Counted from the stretch's first letter, positions 49,312 through 59,251 are shown. The stretch: 64,000 nt of DNA from Asticcacaulis endophyticus (GCF_014652575.1 NZ_BMZB01000002.1:186001-250000), one strand, 5' to 3'. Notes: generated by a model not told the origin, from the sequence alone. Numbers and translations: made by a program.

Positions 49312-52122
49312 ATGTCGAAAACAAGGTTTCCAAAGTTACTAACGGCTACATCATTGGTCGCACTATTTACCTGCAGTTCCGTATGGGCGCAGGAAGCCCC
49401 GGCACCCGCACCGGACTCCGCTGAGGAAGAGGTGCAGGAGGTCGTGGTCACCGGCTCACGCGTTGTGCGCAACGGCTTCGCCGCCCCCACCCCGGTCAAC
49501 GTACTGGGCAAGGAAGAAATCAAGGCCGAAGCCCCCGCCAATATCGCTGATTTCGTCAACACCTTGCCATCGGTTAAGGGCAGTGCGACGGCTTCCAACT
49601 CATCGGGGGCCTTGTCGAACGGTCAGGCGGGCATCAGTGCGTTGAACCTGCGGGCTCTGGGGACGGGCCGCACGCTGGTTCTGTTTGACGGGCAGCGCTC
49701 GGTGATTTCGTCCGCCACCGGCCTTGTCGACACCAATACCTTCCCGCAGTCGCTGATTGAGCGCGTCGAAGTCGTGACCGGCGGGGCCTCTTCGGCCTAT
49801 GGTTCCGATGCCATCGGCGGGGTGGTCAACTTTATTCTTGATAAGAAATATACCGGCTTCAAGACGACGGCTGAATACGGCGAAACCGCCGAAGGCGATG
49901 CCGAAAACTGGAAGCTGAACGCCACCTATGGCACCGGCTTTGCCGATGACCGCGGCCATTTCCTGCTGAGCTACGAAAAGGCCAAGCAGGAAGGGGTGCA
50001 TTATACGGCGCGCGATTGGGCCCAAAAGGGCTATTTCTCGATGCGTAACCCCAATACGGCGGCGGGGCAGCCCTTTTATATCGTCTCTGACGGCATTGGT
50101 TTGTCGAGCCTAACGCCGGGCGGTCTGATCACGGCCGGGCCGCTGAGAGGCACCTATTTCGGTGAAGGCGGTTCGGTCAATCAACTGACCTACGGCGCAT
50201 CATCAGGCCAGTGGATGCTGGGCGGTGACTGGCAATATCCGACATCAGGCATGATCGGCACCAACAGTCTGGTGGCCGGTGATGATCGCGACAGCCTGTT
50301 TACGCGTCTGAGCTATGAGGTCACACCGTATCTGAACGTGTTCGCTCAGGCGTCCTACGCTAAATACGAAGGCCTGAGCTACTATATCCAGCCGACCACG
50401 ACGGGCGTGACGATCCGCTCAGACAATGCCTATCTGCCCGCATCGGTCCGCACGGCCATGACCAATGCTGGCGTTACGTCGTTTGTTATGGGCACCAGCA
50501 ACGGCGATATGCCCGCGTCTGGCAGCACTATGGAGCGCGAAACTCAGCGTTATGTGGTCGGCGCGGACGGTAACTTTGATGCGCTCGGCTTAGGCTTTAA
50601 GTGGGACAGCTATTATCAGATGGGCATCACCGATACGGTCGAAGCCCTGACCGATACCTATAACAACGCCCTTCTGACGCTGGCGACTGACGCGGTTTTC
50701 CGTCCCGGCACGACCGAAATCGTCTGCCGCTCGACCCTGACCAATCCGACCAATGGCTGTGTGCCGCTCAACCGCTTGGGTATCGGTGTCGCGGATGCCG
50801 CAGCGCTTGACTATGTGCTGGGCACGCCGACCCGTAAGCAGCGCTTTGAGCAGGATGTGGCGGCCGTCAACTTCTCGACCAGCGACATCATGGGCTGGGC
50901 CGGGCCGATCTCTCTGGCCTTCGGGGCGGAGTGGCGTCGTGAGGCGATGGATGGCTTTGTGCCGCCGCAGTACCAAAGCGGGTGGAAGTACGGTAACTTC
51001 AAGGTCTCGACCGGCTCCTACGAAGTGGCCGAAGCCTATGTCGAAGCCGTGGTGCCGATGTTCAAAGGCTTTGATCTGAACGCCGCCTTCCGCTATGCGG
51101 ACTACTCGACCTCCGGCGCGGCCCGTCCGTGGAAAGTCGGCTTTACCTATGCGCCGATCGAAGACATCAAGCTGCGCTACACCATGTCGCGGGATATCCG
51201 CGCGCCGAACCTGTCGGAGCTTTACGATTCCGGCACGGCCCGCTCGAACTCGGTGGCCATTAACGGCACGTCGGTAGCCTTCGTGCAAAACCTTCAGGGC
51301 TCGACCCTGGTGGAGCCCGAAGTGGCCGATGGCATCGGTGTCGGGGTGGTGGTGCGTCCGCGCTTCTGGCCGGGCTTTGAAGCTTCGGTCGATTATTATG
51401 ACATCGAAGTCGAAGGCGTCATCAGCTTCGTTACCGCCCAGCAGGTTGCCGACTATTGTAACATCAACGGTATCCAGAGCTACTGCAATAACATGATCTA
51501 TAGCGGCCCGACGCTGCAGACCATCAACCTCTATTATGACAACCTCAACCGCATGCTGGCGCGCGGTATGGATATCGAGGCCTCCTACCGCTTCAATCTG
51601 GCCGATGTCTACTCCAAGGCCAGCGGGTCTTTAAGCCTGCGCGGTATGGCGACCCACTACATCACCAACATCACCGATGATGGCGTGACGGCGGTGGATT
51701 TTGCTGGCTCCAACTCCGGTTCGACACCTAACTGGGTTTACCGCATTACAGCGCTCTATAAGCTTGATCCGTGGACGATCAATCTGACGGCGCGCGGGGT
51801 CTCCGACGGGGTTTTGTCGAACGCCTATACCGAATGCACCAGCGGCTGCCCGGTCAGTGTCGCCCCTTACTACACCATCAACGACAATACAGTTGACGGG
51901 GCGGTCTATTTCGATGTGGCGGTCAACCGCGTCATCGAGATCGGTGGCGTCAAGGCCGAAGCCTATCTGTCCATCAAGAACCTGATGGATAAGGACCCGG
52001 TACTGTTGTCCAGCCCGGCAAACCTCGGTGCCGAAAATACCCCGGCCTATCTGCAAACCAACCGGGGGCTCTATGATGTCATGGGCCGCGTCTATCGCGT
52101 TGGCCTGCGGATGGAGTTCTAG
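49312..52122 (+). CDS. TonB-dependent receptor, probable peptide uptake
   Basis: The 936-residue receptor starts at ATG 49312 (AGGGG about seven bases upstream) with a Sec signal ending at VWAQE. It lacks an STN domain. A TonB-box-like EVVVTGSRVVRNG leads to the plug (TPVNVLGKEEIKAEAPANIADFVNTLPSV, LNLRALGTGRTLVLFDGQRSV, VEVVTGGASSAYGSDAIGGVVNFILD) and the barrel ends VGLRMEF. The same operon continues with two M20 peptidases and a metzincin-like protease and stands opposite an Lrp regulator, so peptide or amino-acid-derived ligands are likely. The first 25 residues of the mature protein are acidic and proline-rich, a common TonB-access linker. Confidence 0.93.
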   Translation: MSKTRFPKLLTATSLVALFTCSSVWAQEAPAPAPDSAEEEVQEVVVTGSRVVRNGFAAPTPVNVLGKEEIKAEAPANIADFVNTLPSVKGSATASNSSGALSNGQAGISALNLRALGTGRTLVLFDGQRSVISSATGLVDTNTFPQSLIERVEVVTGGASSAYGSDAIGGVVNFILDKKYTGFKTTAEYGETAEGDAENWKLNATYGTGFADDRGHFLLSYEKAKQEGVHYTARDWAQKGYFSMRNPNTAAGQPFYIVSDGIGLSSLTPGGLITAGPLRGTYFGEGGSVNQLTYGASSGQWMLGGDWQYPTSGMIGTNSLVAGDDRDSLFTRLSYEVTPYLNVFAQASYAKYEGLSYYIQPTTTGVTIRSDNAYLPASVRTAMTNAGVTSFVMGTSNGDMPASGSTMERETQRYVVGADGNFDALGLGFKWDSYYQMGITDTVEALTDTYNNALLTLATDAVFRPGTTEIVCRSTLTNPTNGCVPLNRLGIGVADAAALDYVLGTPTRKQRFEQDVAAVNFSTSDIMGWAGPISLAFGAEWRREAMDGFVPPQYQSGWKYGNFKVSTGSYEVAEAYVEAVVPMFKGFDLNAAFRYADYSTSGAARPWKVGFTYAPIEDIKLRYTMSRDIRAPNLSELYDSGTARSNSVAINGTSVAFVQNLQGSTLVEPEVADGIGVGVVVRPRFWPGFEASVDYYDIEVEGVISFVTAQQVADYCNINGIQSYCNNMIYSGPTLQTINLYYDNLNRMLARGMDIEASYRFNLADVYSKASGSLSLRGMATHYITNITDDGVTAVDFAGSNSGSTPNWVYRITALYKLDPWTINLTARGVSDGVLSNAYTECTSGCPVSVAPYYTINDNTVDGAVYFDVAVNRVIEIGGVKAEAYLSIKNLMDKDPVLLSSPANLGAENTPAYLQTNRGLYDVMGRVYRVGLRMEF

Positions 52123-52133
52123 CTGTAATCCCC

Positions 52134-52166
52134 ATGCCCTGTCGTCCCCACGGCAGGGCATTTTTA
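52134..52166 (+). terminator. Rho-independent terminator after the TBDR
   Basis: ATGCCCTGTCG (52134-52144) pairs with CGGCAGGGCAT (52151-52161), one G-T pair, followed by TTTTTA. It ends most receptor transcripts before the M20 genes; read-through or a promoter in 52167-52227 must serve those genes. Confidence 0.8.
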
Positions 52167-52227
52167 TTACCGGTCACGTCTGAAACGGGCGTGCATATCC
52201 TCTTTAAAATTACAGGAGTAAACGCGT

Positions 52228-53832
52228 ATGACTGTGTCCAGACGTTTTTTGAGTGCCCTGCTGCTGGCGACCTGCCTGACAGTGCCGTCTTTAGCCCATG
52301 CCGAGGCCAGCCCCAAACTGAAAGCCGCCGCTCAGGCCGGCGTCAAGGACCGCACGGTTCTGGCCCAGCAGATGGTCGATTCGATCTATAGCTTCGCCGA
52401 GCCGGGCTTTCAGGAATATAAGACTTCTGAATATGTGACCGGTATTCTGGAAAAGAACGGTTTTACCATCACCCGTGGTGTCGCCGGTATCCCTACCGCC
52501 TGGACGGCGACGTGGGGTGAGGGCGGGCCGCTGATTGCGCTCGGTTCCGATATTGACGGGCTACTGGGCCTGTCGCAGGTGCCGGGCAATCCGGTGATCA
52601 CGCCGCAGGTGCCGGGTGCGCCCGGTCACGGCGAAGGCCACAACTCCGGTATGCCGCTGGTGGTGGTGGCAGCATTAGCCGCCAAGGATGTCATGGTGGC
52701 CAACAACATCAAAGGCCGCCTGATGATCTGGCCCGGCGTGGCTGAAGAGCTGCTGGCGACCAAGGCCTTTTATGTCCGTGACGGCGTGTTCAAAGGCGTT
52801 GATGTCTCCATCTTCACCCACGTCAGCAACGATCTGGGCACTTCATGGGGGCCCATGTTGAGCGGTATGGTGTCGGTCGAATATAGTTTTAAGGGCAAGA
52901 CTTCGCACTCGGCCGGCGCACCGTGGGCGGGTAAGTCCGCGCTCGATGCCGTGGAGTGGATGGATCTAGCGTGGAACATGCGCCGCGAGCATTTGCCAGT
53001 GACGCAGCGTTCGCACTACATCATCACCAATGGCGGCAGTCAGCCCAATATCGTCCCCGGCGACGCCAGTGTCTGGTACTATTTCCGGGAGCTGGATTTC
53101 GCCTCCGTGCGTAATATGTACGAGACGGGTAACACCATTTCCGAAGCGGCGGCGCAGGCGACGGGCACAACCGTGACCCGCAAACTGCTGGGCTATGCGG
53201 CACCAAACTACGGCAATAAGCCTCTGGCCGAAGCCGCCTATGCCAATATGCAAAAGGTCGGTTTGCCGCAATGGTCAGCCGATGATCAGGCCTTTGCCAA
53301 GGCCGTGCAGGAAACCAACGGCTTTAAACTAAAGCCGCTGACGACCACGCTTTCGCCTTTGTCGACGCCGGAAATGCGGGCGGGCATGAACTTTGGCGGC
53401 TCGGACGATATCGGTGATGTCATGTGGACCGTGCCGACCATCACTATTTTCTATCCCTCAAACGTGCCCAACACTATCGGCCATAACGTGACCGCGGCTA
53501 TGGCTATGGCGACGCCGATCGCCCACAAAGGGGTCGTCAATGGCGCTGAGGTGTTGGCCATGACCATCATGGATATCGTCACCACCCCGTCACTGGTGAA
53601 AGAGGCCAAGGCCTTCCAGCAGAACGTGCAGTTCAAGGACGTCAAATACGATCCGGTGCTGACGGCTGAGGATACGCCGGCCATCCACCTCAACAAGGAA
53701 ACCATGGAGCGTCTGCGCCCGCAGATGGAGGCGTTCTATTACAATCCGTCCAAATATAGCTCCTACCTTGAGCAACTGGGCGTCAAATATCCGGCGGTGG
53801 CCGTGCCGCCTGCCGCCAAAAGCGGTCAATAA
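52228..53832 (+). CDS. Exported M20-family metallopeptidase/amidohydrolase, copy 1
   Basis: The 534-residue protein has a Sec signal (to SLAHA) and an M20D/AbgB-like body. The metal-site regions are IALGSDIDGL (aspartate), GHGEGHNSGM (histidine) and GVAEELLATKAF (general-base and metal glutamates), and NTIGHNVTAAMAM supplies the last histidine. The dimerisation domain begins at VEYSFKGKTSHSAGAPWAGKSAL. M20D enzymes cleave amino-acid amides, such as aminobenzoyl-glutamate, or dipeptides. ACAGGAG precedes the ATG. It is followed after 28 bases by a close paralogue. A periplasmic location is unusual for M20 enzymes, in keeping with a TBDR-linked scavenging role. Confidence 0.9.
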   Translation: MTVSRRFLSALLLATCLTVPSLAHAEASPKLKAAAQAGVKDRTVLAQQMVDSIYSFAEPGFQEYKTSEYVTGILEKNGFTITRGVAGIPTAWTATWGEGGPLIALGSDIDGLLGLSQVPGNPVITPQVPGAPGHGEGHNSGMPLVVVAALAAKDVMVANNIKGRLMIWPGVAEELLATKAFYVRDGVFKGVDVSIFTHVSNDLGTSWGPMLSGMVSVEYSFKGKTSHSAGAPWAGKSALDAVEWMDLAWNMRREHLPVTQRSHYIITNGGSQPNIVPGDASVWYYFRELDFASVRNMYETGNTISEAAAQATGTTVTRKLLGYAAPNYGNKPLAEAAYANMQKVGLPQWSADDQAFAKAVQETNGFKLKPLTTTLSPLSTPEMRAGMNFGGSDDIGDVMWTVPTITIFYPSNVPNTIGHNVTAAMAMATPIAHKGVVNGAEVLAMTIMDIVTTPSLVKEAKAFQQNVQFKDVKYDPVLTAEDTPAIHLNKETMERLRPQMEAFYYNPSKYSSYLEQLGVKYPAVAVPPAAKSGQ

Positions 53833-53860
53833 TTACACATAATCTCACGGAGTAAACTTC

Positions 53861-55459
53861 ATGCACATTTCCAAACGCTCACTTATGGCCGCGCTGATGG
53901 CGAGCGCCCTAGTCCTGCCCGCAGGTCTGGCTCAGGCCCAGGCCAGCCCCAAATTGAAAGCCGCGGCTCAGGCAGGCGTCAAGGATCGCGCCGTCCTGAC
54001 CCAGCAGATGGTCGATTCGATCTACAGCTTCGCTGAGCCCGGTTTTCAGGAATATAAGACCTCTGAGTACGTCACCGGCATCCTAGAGAAGAACGGCTTT
54101 ACTATTACGCGCGGTGTCGCCGGTATCCCTACCGCCTGGACGGCGACCTGGGGTGAGGGCGGGCCATTAATTGCGCTCGGTTCCGACATTGACGGGCTGC
54201 TGGGTCTGTCGCAGGTGCCGGGCAATCCGGTGATCACGCCGCAGGTGCCGGGGGCTCCCGGTCACGGCGAAGGCCACAATTCCGGTATGCCGTTGGTGGT
54301 CGTGGCCGCTCTGGCCGCTAAGGATGTGATGGTCGCCAACAACATCAAAGGCCGTCTGATGATCTGGCCCGGCGTGGCTGAAGAACTGCTGGCGACCAAG
54401 GCCTTTTATGTCCGCGACGGCGTGTTCAAGGACGTCGATGTGTCAATCTTCACCCATGTGGCCAATGAACTGGGGACATCATGGGGCCCCGCCGGCAATA
54501 ACGGCATGGTGTCGGTGGAATACACATTTAAGGGCAAGACCTCGCACTCGGCGGGTGCGCCGTGGGCCGGTCGCAGCGCCCTTGACGGGGTGGAACTGAT
54601 GAACGCCGCCTGGAACATGAAGCGTGAGCATCTGCCGGTCACGCAGCGGTCGCACTACATCATCACCAATGGCGGCAGCCAGCCAAATATCGTCCCCGGC
54701 GAGGCCAGTGTCTGGTACTATTTCCGGGAGCAGACTTTTGAGTCCATCCGCAACCTTTATGAGACCGGCAATACGATCTCAGAGGCCGCCGCTAAGGCCA
54801 CCGGCACGACGGTCACCCGCCGCGTTCTGGGCTATGCCGCGCCGAACTATGGCAACAAGCCTTTGGCCGAAGCCGCCTATGCCAATATGCAAAAGGTCGG
54901 CCTGCCCAAATGGTCAGCCGATGATCAGGCCTTTGCCAAGGCCGTGCAGGAAACCAACGGCTTTGCGCTGAAACCGCTGACGACCAAACTGGCACCGCTG
55001 TCGACGCCGGAAACGCGCGGGCCGTCTATGGGCGGCGGATCAGACGATATTGGTGACATCATGTGGACGGTGCCCACCATCACCATCCGCTTCCCGTCCA
55101 ATATCCCCAATACTATCGGCCACAACGTCACGGCGGCCATCGCTATGGCCACCCCGATTGCCCACAAAGGGGCGGTCAATGGCGCTGAGGTTCTGGCCAT
55201 GACCATCATGGATATTGTGACGACCCCGTCGCTGGTGCAGTCCGCCAAGGACTATCAGCAGACCGTGCAGTTTAAGGATATGAAATATGATCCGGTCCTG
55301 ACCGCCGAAGATACCCCAGCCATCCACCTCAATAAGGAAACGATGGAGCGTCTGCGTCCACAAATGGAGCCGTTCTATTACGATCCGACCAAGTATAGCT
55401 CTTACCTTGAGCAGCTTGGTGTCAAATATCCGGCGGCGGCAGTCCCTCCGGCTAAGTAA
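53861..55459 (+). CDS. Exported M20-family metallopeptidase/amidohydrolase, copy 2
   Basis: The 532-residue product is a tandem paralogue of the upstream M20 enzyme. All metal-site motifs are identical (GSDIDGL, GHGEGHNSGM, GVAEELLATK, IGHNVTAAIAM), and the first 200 mature residues are almost the same. Differences concentrate in the signal peptide, around THVANELGTSWGPAGNNGM (two extra residues) and in the loop LSTPETRGPSMGGGSD. At the DNA level many third positions differ while the protein is unchanged, which points to an old duplication under selection. CGGAG precedes the ATG. The two copies may differ in substrate range. Confidence 0.9.
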   Translation: MHISKRSLMAALMASALVLPAGLAQAQASPKLKAAAQAGVKDRAVLTQQMVDSIYSFAEPGFQEYKTSEYVTGILEKNGFTITRGVAGIPTAWTATWGEGGPLIALGSDIDGLLGLSQVPGNPVITPQVPGAPGHGEGHNSGMPLVVVAALAAKDVMVANNIKGRLMIWPGVAEELLATKAFYVRDGVFKDVDVSIFTHVANELGTSWGPAGNNGMVSVEYTFKGKTSHSAGAPWAGRSALDGVELMNAAWNMKREHLPVTQRSHYIITNGGSQPNIVPGEASVWYYFREQTFESIRNLYETGNTISEAAAKATGTTVTRRVLGYAAPNYGNKPLAEAAYANMQKVGLPKWSADDQAFAKAVQETNGFALKPLTTKLAPLSTPETRGPSMGGGSDDIGDIMWTVPTITIRFPSNIPNTIGHNVTAAIAMATPIAHKGAVNGAEVLAMTIMDIVTTPSLVQSAKDYQQTVQFKDMKYDPVLTAEDTPAIHLNKETMERLRPQMEPFYYDPTKYSSYLEQLGVKYPAAAVPPAK

Positions 55460-55501
55460 AAACTACTCGGCCCTATCCCCTTGGTCTGGTTCTTTTGGGC
55501 C

Positions 55502-55540
55502 TGATCCGCGCCGGGAAGCGACGGCGCGGATCATTTTTCT
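55502..55540 (+). terminator. Rho-independent terminator after the M20 pair
   Basis: TGATCCGCGCCG (55502-55513) pairs perfectly with CGGCGCGGATCA (55522-55533) and TTTTTC follows. It separates the M20 genes from the metalloprotease gene 25 bases downstream. Confidence 0.9.
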
Positions 55541-55558
55541 ATTTTGTGATTTTTATCA

Positions 55559-58069
55559 ATGAGGTACGCGGTGCGGCACGTAAATTATCAGGTCTCAACC
55601 CTTCTGGCCCTTATCCTTATGGCGCAGGCCCCGGCTGAGGCGGTGGCGCAGACAAAACCCGCGGCGTCTGCCCCGGGCCCCGGATGGGCGGCGCAATCGG
55701 CGGCCTATAAGCGCCTTGACGGCCTGCTGCCGCTGTTTGTCGACGCGACCGGCGGGAAGGTATTTATGCAGTTGCCACCCGCTAAAACCGACGGGGTGAT
55801 GACTGAGGTTTTGCACCACACCCTGATCAAGGAAGGCATGGGCTCGGCCAGCGTGCGCCCTGAGCGCGGTCAGTTCGGCCCGACGCGCCTGCTGCAATTC
55901 CGCAAAATCGGCGGCAAGGTTCTGGCTGAATATAAGACGCCGGAATTCAAGGCATCGGGCACCAAAGAAGAGGCCAAAGCCGTTGAGGACGCCTTTGCCA
56001 ACTCCGCTGTTTGGGCCGGGCCGGTGGTGACAACCCTTGGCGACGGATCGGTGATCGTTGATATCACCGCCTTTCTGACCCGTGACGCCTGGGGGATGCG
56101 CGACAGCCTTAACCGCTCAGGCCAAGGCACGTTCCGCGCCGCACCTGAACTGACCTTAGCCGACACTACGACCGTCAAGGCCTTTCCCGACAATCTTGAG
56201 ATGGACGCCATCTTTAGCTTCGCATCGGAAAATCCGGGCCGTGAAATCAGCAATATCGCCTCTGATCCGACCAGCCTGACCTTTACCATGCACCACAGCT
56301 TCATTCGCTTGCCGGATGCCGGTTACGTGCCGCGCGTGTTTGATCCGCGCACGGCGGAAAACGATATACTGATAACCGATTTTTCAACCCCGCTGGGGCA
56401 GGCGCTGGTGACACGGCTGGCGCGCCGGTTCCGTTTGGAAAAAACGGACCCTGCGGCGGCACGATCGACGGTCAAAAAACCGATCGTGTTTTATGTCGAT
56501 AATTCCGCCCCTGAGCCGATCCGCAGCGCCCTCGTTGACGGGGCTATGTGGTGGAAGGATGCGTTTGAGGCGGCAGGCTATATCGATGCCTACCGCGTCG
56601 AGGTCTTGCCCGAAGGCGTCGATCCGATGGATACGCGCTATAATGTCATCTTCTGGGCCAACCGCCTGACGCGGAGCTGGTCTTATGGCCAGACCGTGAC
56701 GGACCCGCGTACCGGAGAGATTGTGCGCGGGGCGGTCATTCTGGGCTCGCAGCGCATCCGCCAAAATATTATCATGTTCGAGACCATGCTGGGCGTCGAT
56801 AAAACCGCCAAAGGTGGGCCTAACGATCCGGTCGAGATCGCTCTGGCGCGGGCGCGGCAGTTGTCGGCCCACGAAGTTGGCCATGCGCTCGGCTTTCAGC
56901 ACAATTTCGCCGCCTCCGGGCAGGGGCGGACCTCGGTCATGGACTATCCGGTCGCCAAGATCGACATCAAGGGGGAGGCGCTTGATTTTGCCGACGCCTA
57001 TGCGGTCGGGATCGGTGAGTGGGATAAATTCTCGGTCAATGCCCTCTATGGCGCTGAGGCGGGCCTGAAAGACCGCATCGATGCGGGGGCTGCGCGTCTG
57101 CGATTCCGTGCCGATATCGACGGACGCGCGGATTCGACCGGCAACCCTTATGCCAGTTCGTGGGACAATGGCGCCGATCCGGTGGCGGAGATCACCCACC
57201 TGATGCAGGTGCGCCGGATTGCGCTCGATGATTTTGGCTTGAACAGCTTACCCGCCAGCGTGGCGGTCAATGAACTGCGCCGCCGACTGGTGCCGGTGTT
57301 CCTGCTCCATCGCTATCAGGTGTCGGCGACGGCCAAGCTGATTGGCGGCACGGACTATGCCTATCCGGTCAAGGGCGGCGGGGCTGAGGCCGTGTTGACG
57401 CCGGTGCCGATCTCACAGCAATCAGCGGCGCTGGACGCCCTGATTGCCACGCTGAAACCGTCGGAGCTGGTCTTGACCGACGCGCAACTCAAACTTCTGG
57501 CGGCACAGACCACAGGCGATGCCGATCCGCAGTATGAAACCGAGATTTTCGGCAGCCGTATGGGCCGGTCGTTTGATCCGGGTGTCGCGACCGAAACCGC
57601 CGCCGAAGTGACCCTGTCGGCCCTGTTTGCACCCGAACGCCTCAACCGGCTGGCGGTTGCAGAAGTGCGTGACGGGGAGGCGCTGAAGCTTGAGGCCGTG
57701 CTCGACCGCATCATATCGGCGGTGTTTACGCCATCGGTTGCAACCCCGATGGAGGCCGAAGCGGCGCGCAGGGTGCAGATGCGCACCGTGTTGATGATGG
57801 CGCGTCATATCAACGGCGTGGCGCTGGGGACGACACCGGGGGCGATTGCCGGACGTAATGACGCGGTGCTGTCGCCGGTAGCCGCGGCGGTGGTCTCAGG
57901 CCGTCTTAAGGCCTTGGGGAATAAGCTCAAAAAAGCAAAGTCGAAAGATGCCTTACAAGCCGCGCAGGATATGTGGCTTGCGGAACTGATTGCCGATCCT
58001 GACGCCATGAAGTCTCTGCTGGCCAGCGGGCGCTATGATGTCCGCATTCCCCCCGGTGAGCCGATCTAA
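55559..58069 (+). CDS. Exported zinc metalloprotease (DUF5117/DUF4953-like metzincin)
   Basis: The 836-residue protein starts at ATG 55559 with a signal peptide ending at AVAQT. The central domain has a metzincin zinc motif HEVGHALGFQH (H438, E439, H442, G445, H448) followed by a methionine turn SVMDYP at about 460. N-terminal (DUF5117/5118-like) and long C-terminal helical (DUF4953-like) regions flank it; this layout occurs in large secreted proteins of Bacteroidetes and alphaproteobacteria, mostly uncharacterised. It is likely a periplasmic or surface protease producing peptides for the M20 enzymes and the TBDR. The catalytic residues are intact. Confidence 0.87.
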   Translation: MRYAVRHVNYQVSTLLALILMAQAPAEAVAQTKPAASAPGPGWAAQSAAYKRLDGLLPLFVDATGGKVFMQLPPAKTDGVMTEVLHHTLIKEGMGSASVRPERGQFGPTRLLQFRKIGGKVLAEYKTPEFKASGTKEEAKAVEDAFANSAVWAGPVVTTLGDGSVIVDITAFLTRDAWGMRDSLNRSGQGTFRAAPELTLADTTTVKAFPDNLEMDAIFSFASENPGREISNIASDPTSLTFTMHHSFIRLPDAGYVPRVFDPRTAENDILITDFSTPLGQALVTRLARRFRLEKTDPAAARSTVKKPIVFYVDNSAPEPIRSALVDGAMWWKDAFEAAGYIDAYRVEVLPEGVDPMDTRYNVIFWANRLTRSWSYGQTVTDPRTGEIVRGAVILGSQRIRQNIIMFETMLGVDKTAKGGPNDPVEIALARARQLSAHEVGHALGFQHNFAASGQGRTSVMDYPVAKIDIKGEALDFADAYAVGIGEWDKFSVNALYGAEAGLKDRIDAGAARLRFRADIDGRADSTGNPYASSWDNGADPVAEITHLMQVRRIALDDFGLNSLPASVAVNELRRRLVPVFLLHRYQVSATAKLIGGTDYAYPVKGGGAEAVLTPVPISQQSAALDALIATLKPSELVLTDAQLKLLAAQTTGDADPQYETEIFGSRMGRSFDPGVATETAAEVTLSALFAPERLNRLAVAEVRDGEALKLEAVLDRIISAVFTPSVATPMEAEAARRVQMRTVLMMARHINGVALGTTPGAIAGRNDAVLSPVAAAVVSGRLKALGNKLKKAKSKDALQAAQDMWLAELIADPDAMKSLLASGRYDVRIPPGEPI

Positions 58070-58084
58070 ATCCTGAATTTAACG

Positions 58085-58119
58085 CGAAAAAAGAGCGCTG
58101 CCGGAACCGGCAGCGCTCT
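58085..58119 (-). terminator. Rho-independent terminator of the cyoABCD operon
   Basis: AGAGCGCTGCCGG (58092-58104) pairs perfectly with CCGGCAGCGCTCT (58107-58119) around an AA loop. On the minus strand a run of T (58091-58086) follows, so it terminates cyo transcripts. It also lies just after the convergent metalloprotease gene and may partly serve it. Confidence 0.92.
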
Positions 58120-58145
58120 GAACTTTATCACGATAGGGATGGAGC

Positions 58146-58583
58146 CTAGCCCATGCCCCCGGCCATCATGCCGGGGTGCATATTGTGGTTGAGGTGGGTC
58201 ATGACCCAGATCGTCCCGATGATCAGTATGCCCAGAATAATTGCCGTGAATACGAAGGCTGCATTGTTCCAGACCTGACTGGAGGAGGTGTCCATGTGCA
58301 GGAAGTAGTGCAGATGCACCAGAATCTGCACGACGCCAAGGATCAGGATCACCGGCACCAGCATCTGGGACGGCAGAACCTTCATCATGGTCAGGGCGAA
58401 CGGGATGGCCGTCAGAATAACCGACAGCGCAAAACCGATCAGATAGGACTTTACCGAACCGTGGCTGGCGCCATGATCGTGACCGTGGTCATCTTTTTTG
58501 AGATGATCGACCGCGTGATGGTCGGCCAGTTCCGTGTGTGGGTCTTTGGCTTTGTGCAGGGTGGGCTTATCAGGGATGTGCAT
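58146..58583 (-). CDS. cyoD: Cytochrome o ubiquinol oxidase subunit IV
   Basis: The ATG at 58583 shares one base with the cyoC stop (TGATG), giving 145 residues. The His-rich N-terminus (DHHAVDHLKKDDHGHDHGASHG) is followed by three membrane helices, the first SYLIGFALSVILTAIPFALTM, then VPVILILGVVQILVHLHYFLHMD, and VFTAIILGILIIGTIWVM. This is the CyoD layout with the conserved VHLHYFLHM motif. Subunit IV stabilises the oxidase and helps CuB assembly. It is the last cyo gene; cyoE (heme O synthase) is not in the operon here. Confidence 0.95.
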   Translation of the reverse strand: MHIPDKPTLHKAKDPHTELADHHAVDHLKKDDHGHDHGASHGSVKSYLIGFALSVILTAIPFALTMMKVLPSQMLVPVILILGVVQILVHLHYFLHMDTSSSQVWNNAAFVFTAIILGILIIGTIWVMTHLNHNMHPGMMAGGMG

Positions 58584-59248
58584 CAGGCGGCTCCCATGAG
58601 GTAAACGATGCTGAAAACGCCGATCCAGATGATGTCGAGGAAGTGCCAAAACAGGCTCAGCTCCATCATGCGGATGCGGTTGGCGGGGGTAAGGCCGCGG
58701 CGGAAGAGGTGAACGAACATCACACCCATCCACACAAGGCCCGACGTGACGTGCAGGCCGTGGGTGCCGACCAGGGTGAAGAAGGCCGACAGGAACGCCG
58801 AACGGTCGGGGCCTGCGCCTTCGTGGATCAGGTGGTTGAACTCATAGATTTCCATGCCCATGAAGCCCAGACCCAACAGACCGGTCACGGCCAGCCAGCC
58901 GATCGTACCTTTGAGCTTATTGGCCTGCATCGAAATCATCGACAGACCAAAGGTCAGGGACGACAGCAGCAGCAACGCCGTTTCAAAGGCCACGAAGCTG
59001 AGGTCAAATAGTTCCCGACCGTTGGGCCCGCCCGCGGTTGCGTCTTTCAGCACAGCGAAGGTGGCAAACAGGGTCGCAAAGATCAGGCAGTCACTCATCA
59101 GATAGATCCAGAACCCAAGGGTAACCTTGGCGGCTTCGTCCTGATGATGGTGATCGTCCGTGTCGTGGGCGTCGTTCGGGTTATGGTCGTAGGCGGACTT
59201 CAGTTCGTCCTTCAGGGCGTCTACAGGGTTAGCGGGATGAGGGCTCAT
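58583..59248 (-). CDS. cyoC: Cytochrome o ubiquinol oxidase subunit III
   Basis: The 221-residue membrane protein has a charged His/Asp-rich N-terminus ([16 protein letters not shown]), then five helices with [83 protein letters not shown] and [19 protein letters not shown]. These match subunit III of heme-copper oxidases, with the conserved E in MEIYEF and GTHGLHV. It is an integral part of the bo3-type quinol oxidase. It starts four bases after the cyoB stop. Confidence 0.97.
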   Translation of the reverse strand: MSPHPANPVDALKDELKSAYDHNPNDAHDTDDHHHQDEAAKVTLGFWIYLMSDCLIFATLFATFAVLKDATAGGPNGRELFDLSFVAFETALLLLSSLTFGLSMISMQANKLKGTIGWLAVTGLLGLGFMGMEIYEFNHLIHEGAGPDRSAFLSAFFTLVGTHGLHVTSGLVWMGVMFVHLFRRGLTPANRIRMMELSLFWHFLDIIWIGVFSIVYLMGAA

Positions 59249-59251
59249 GGA

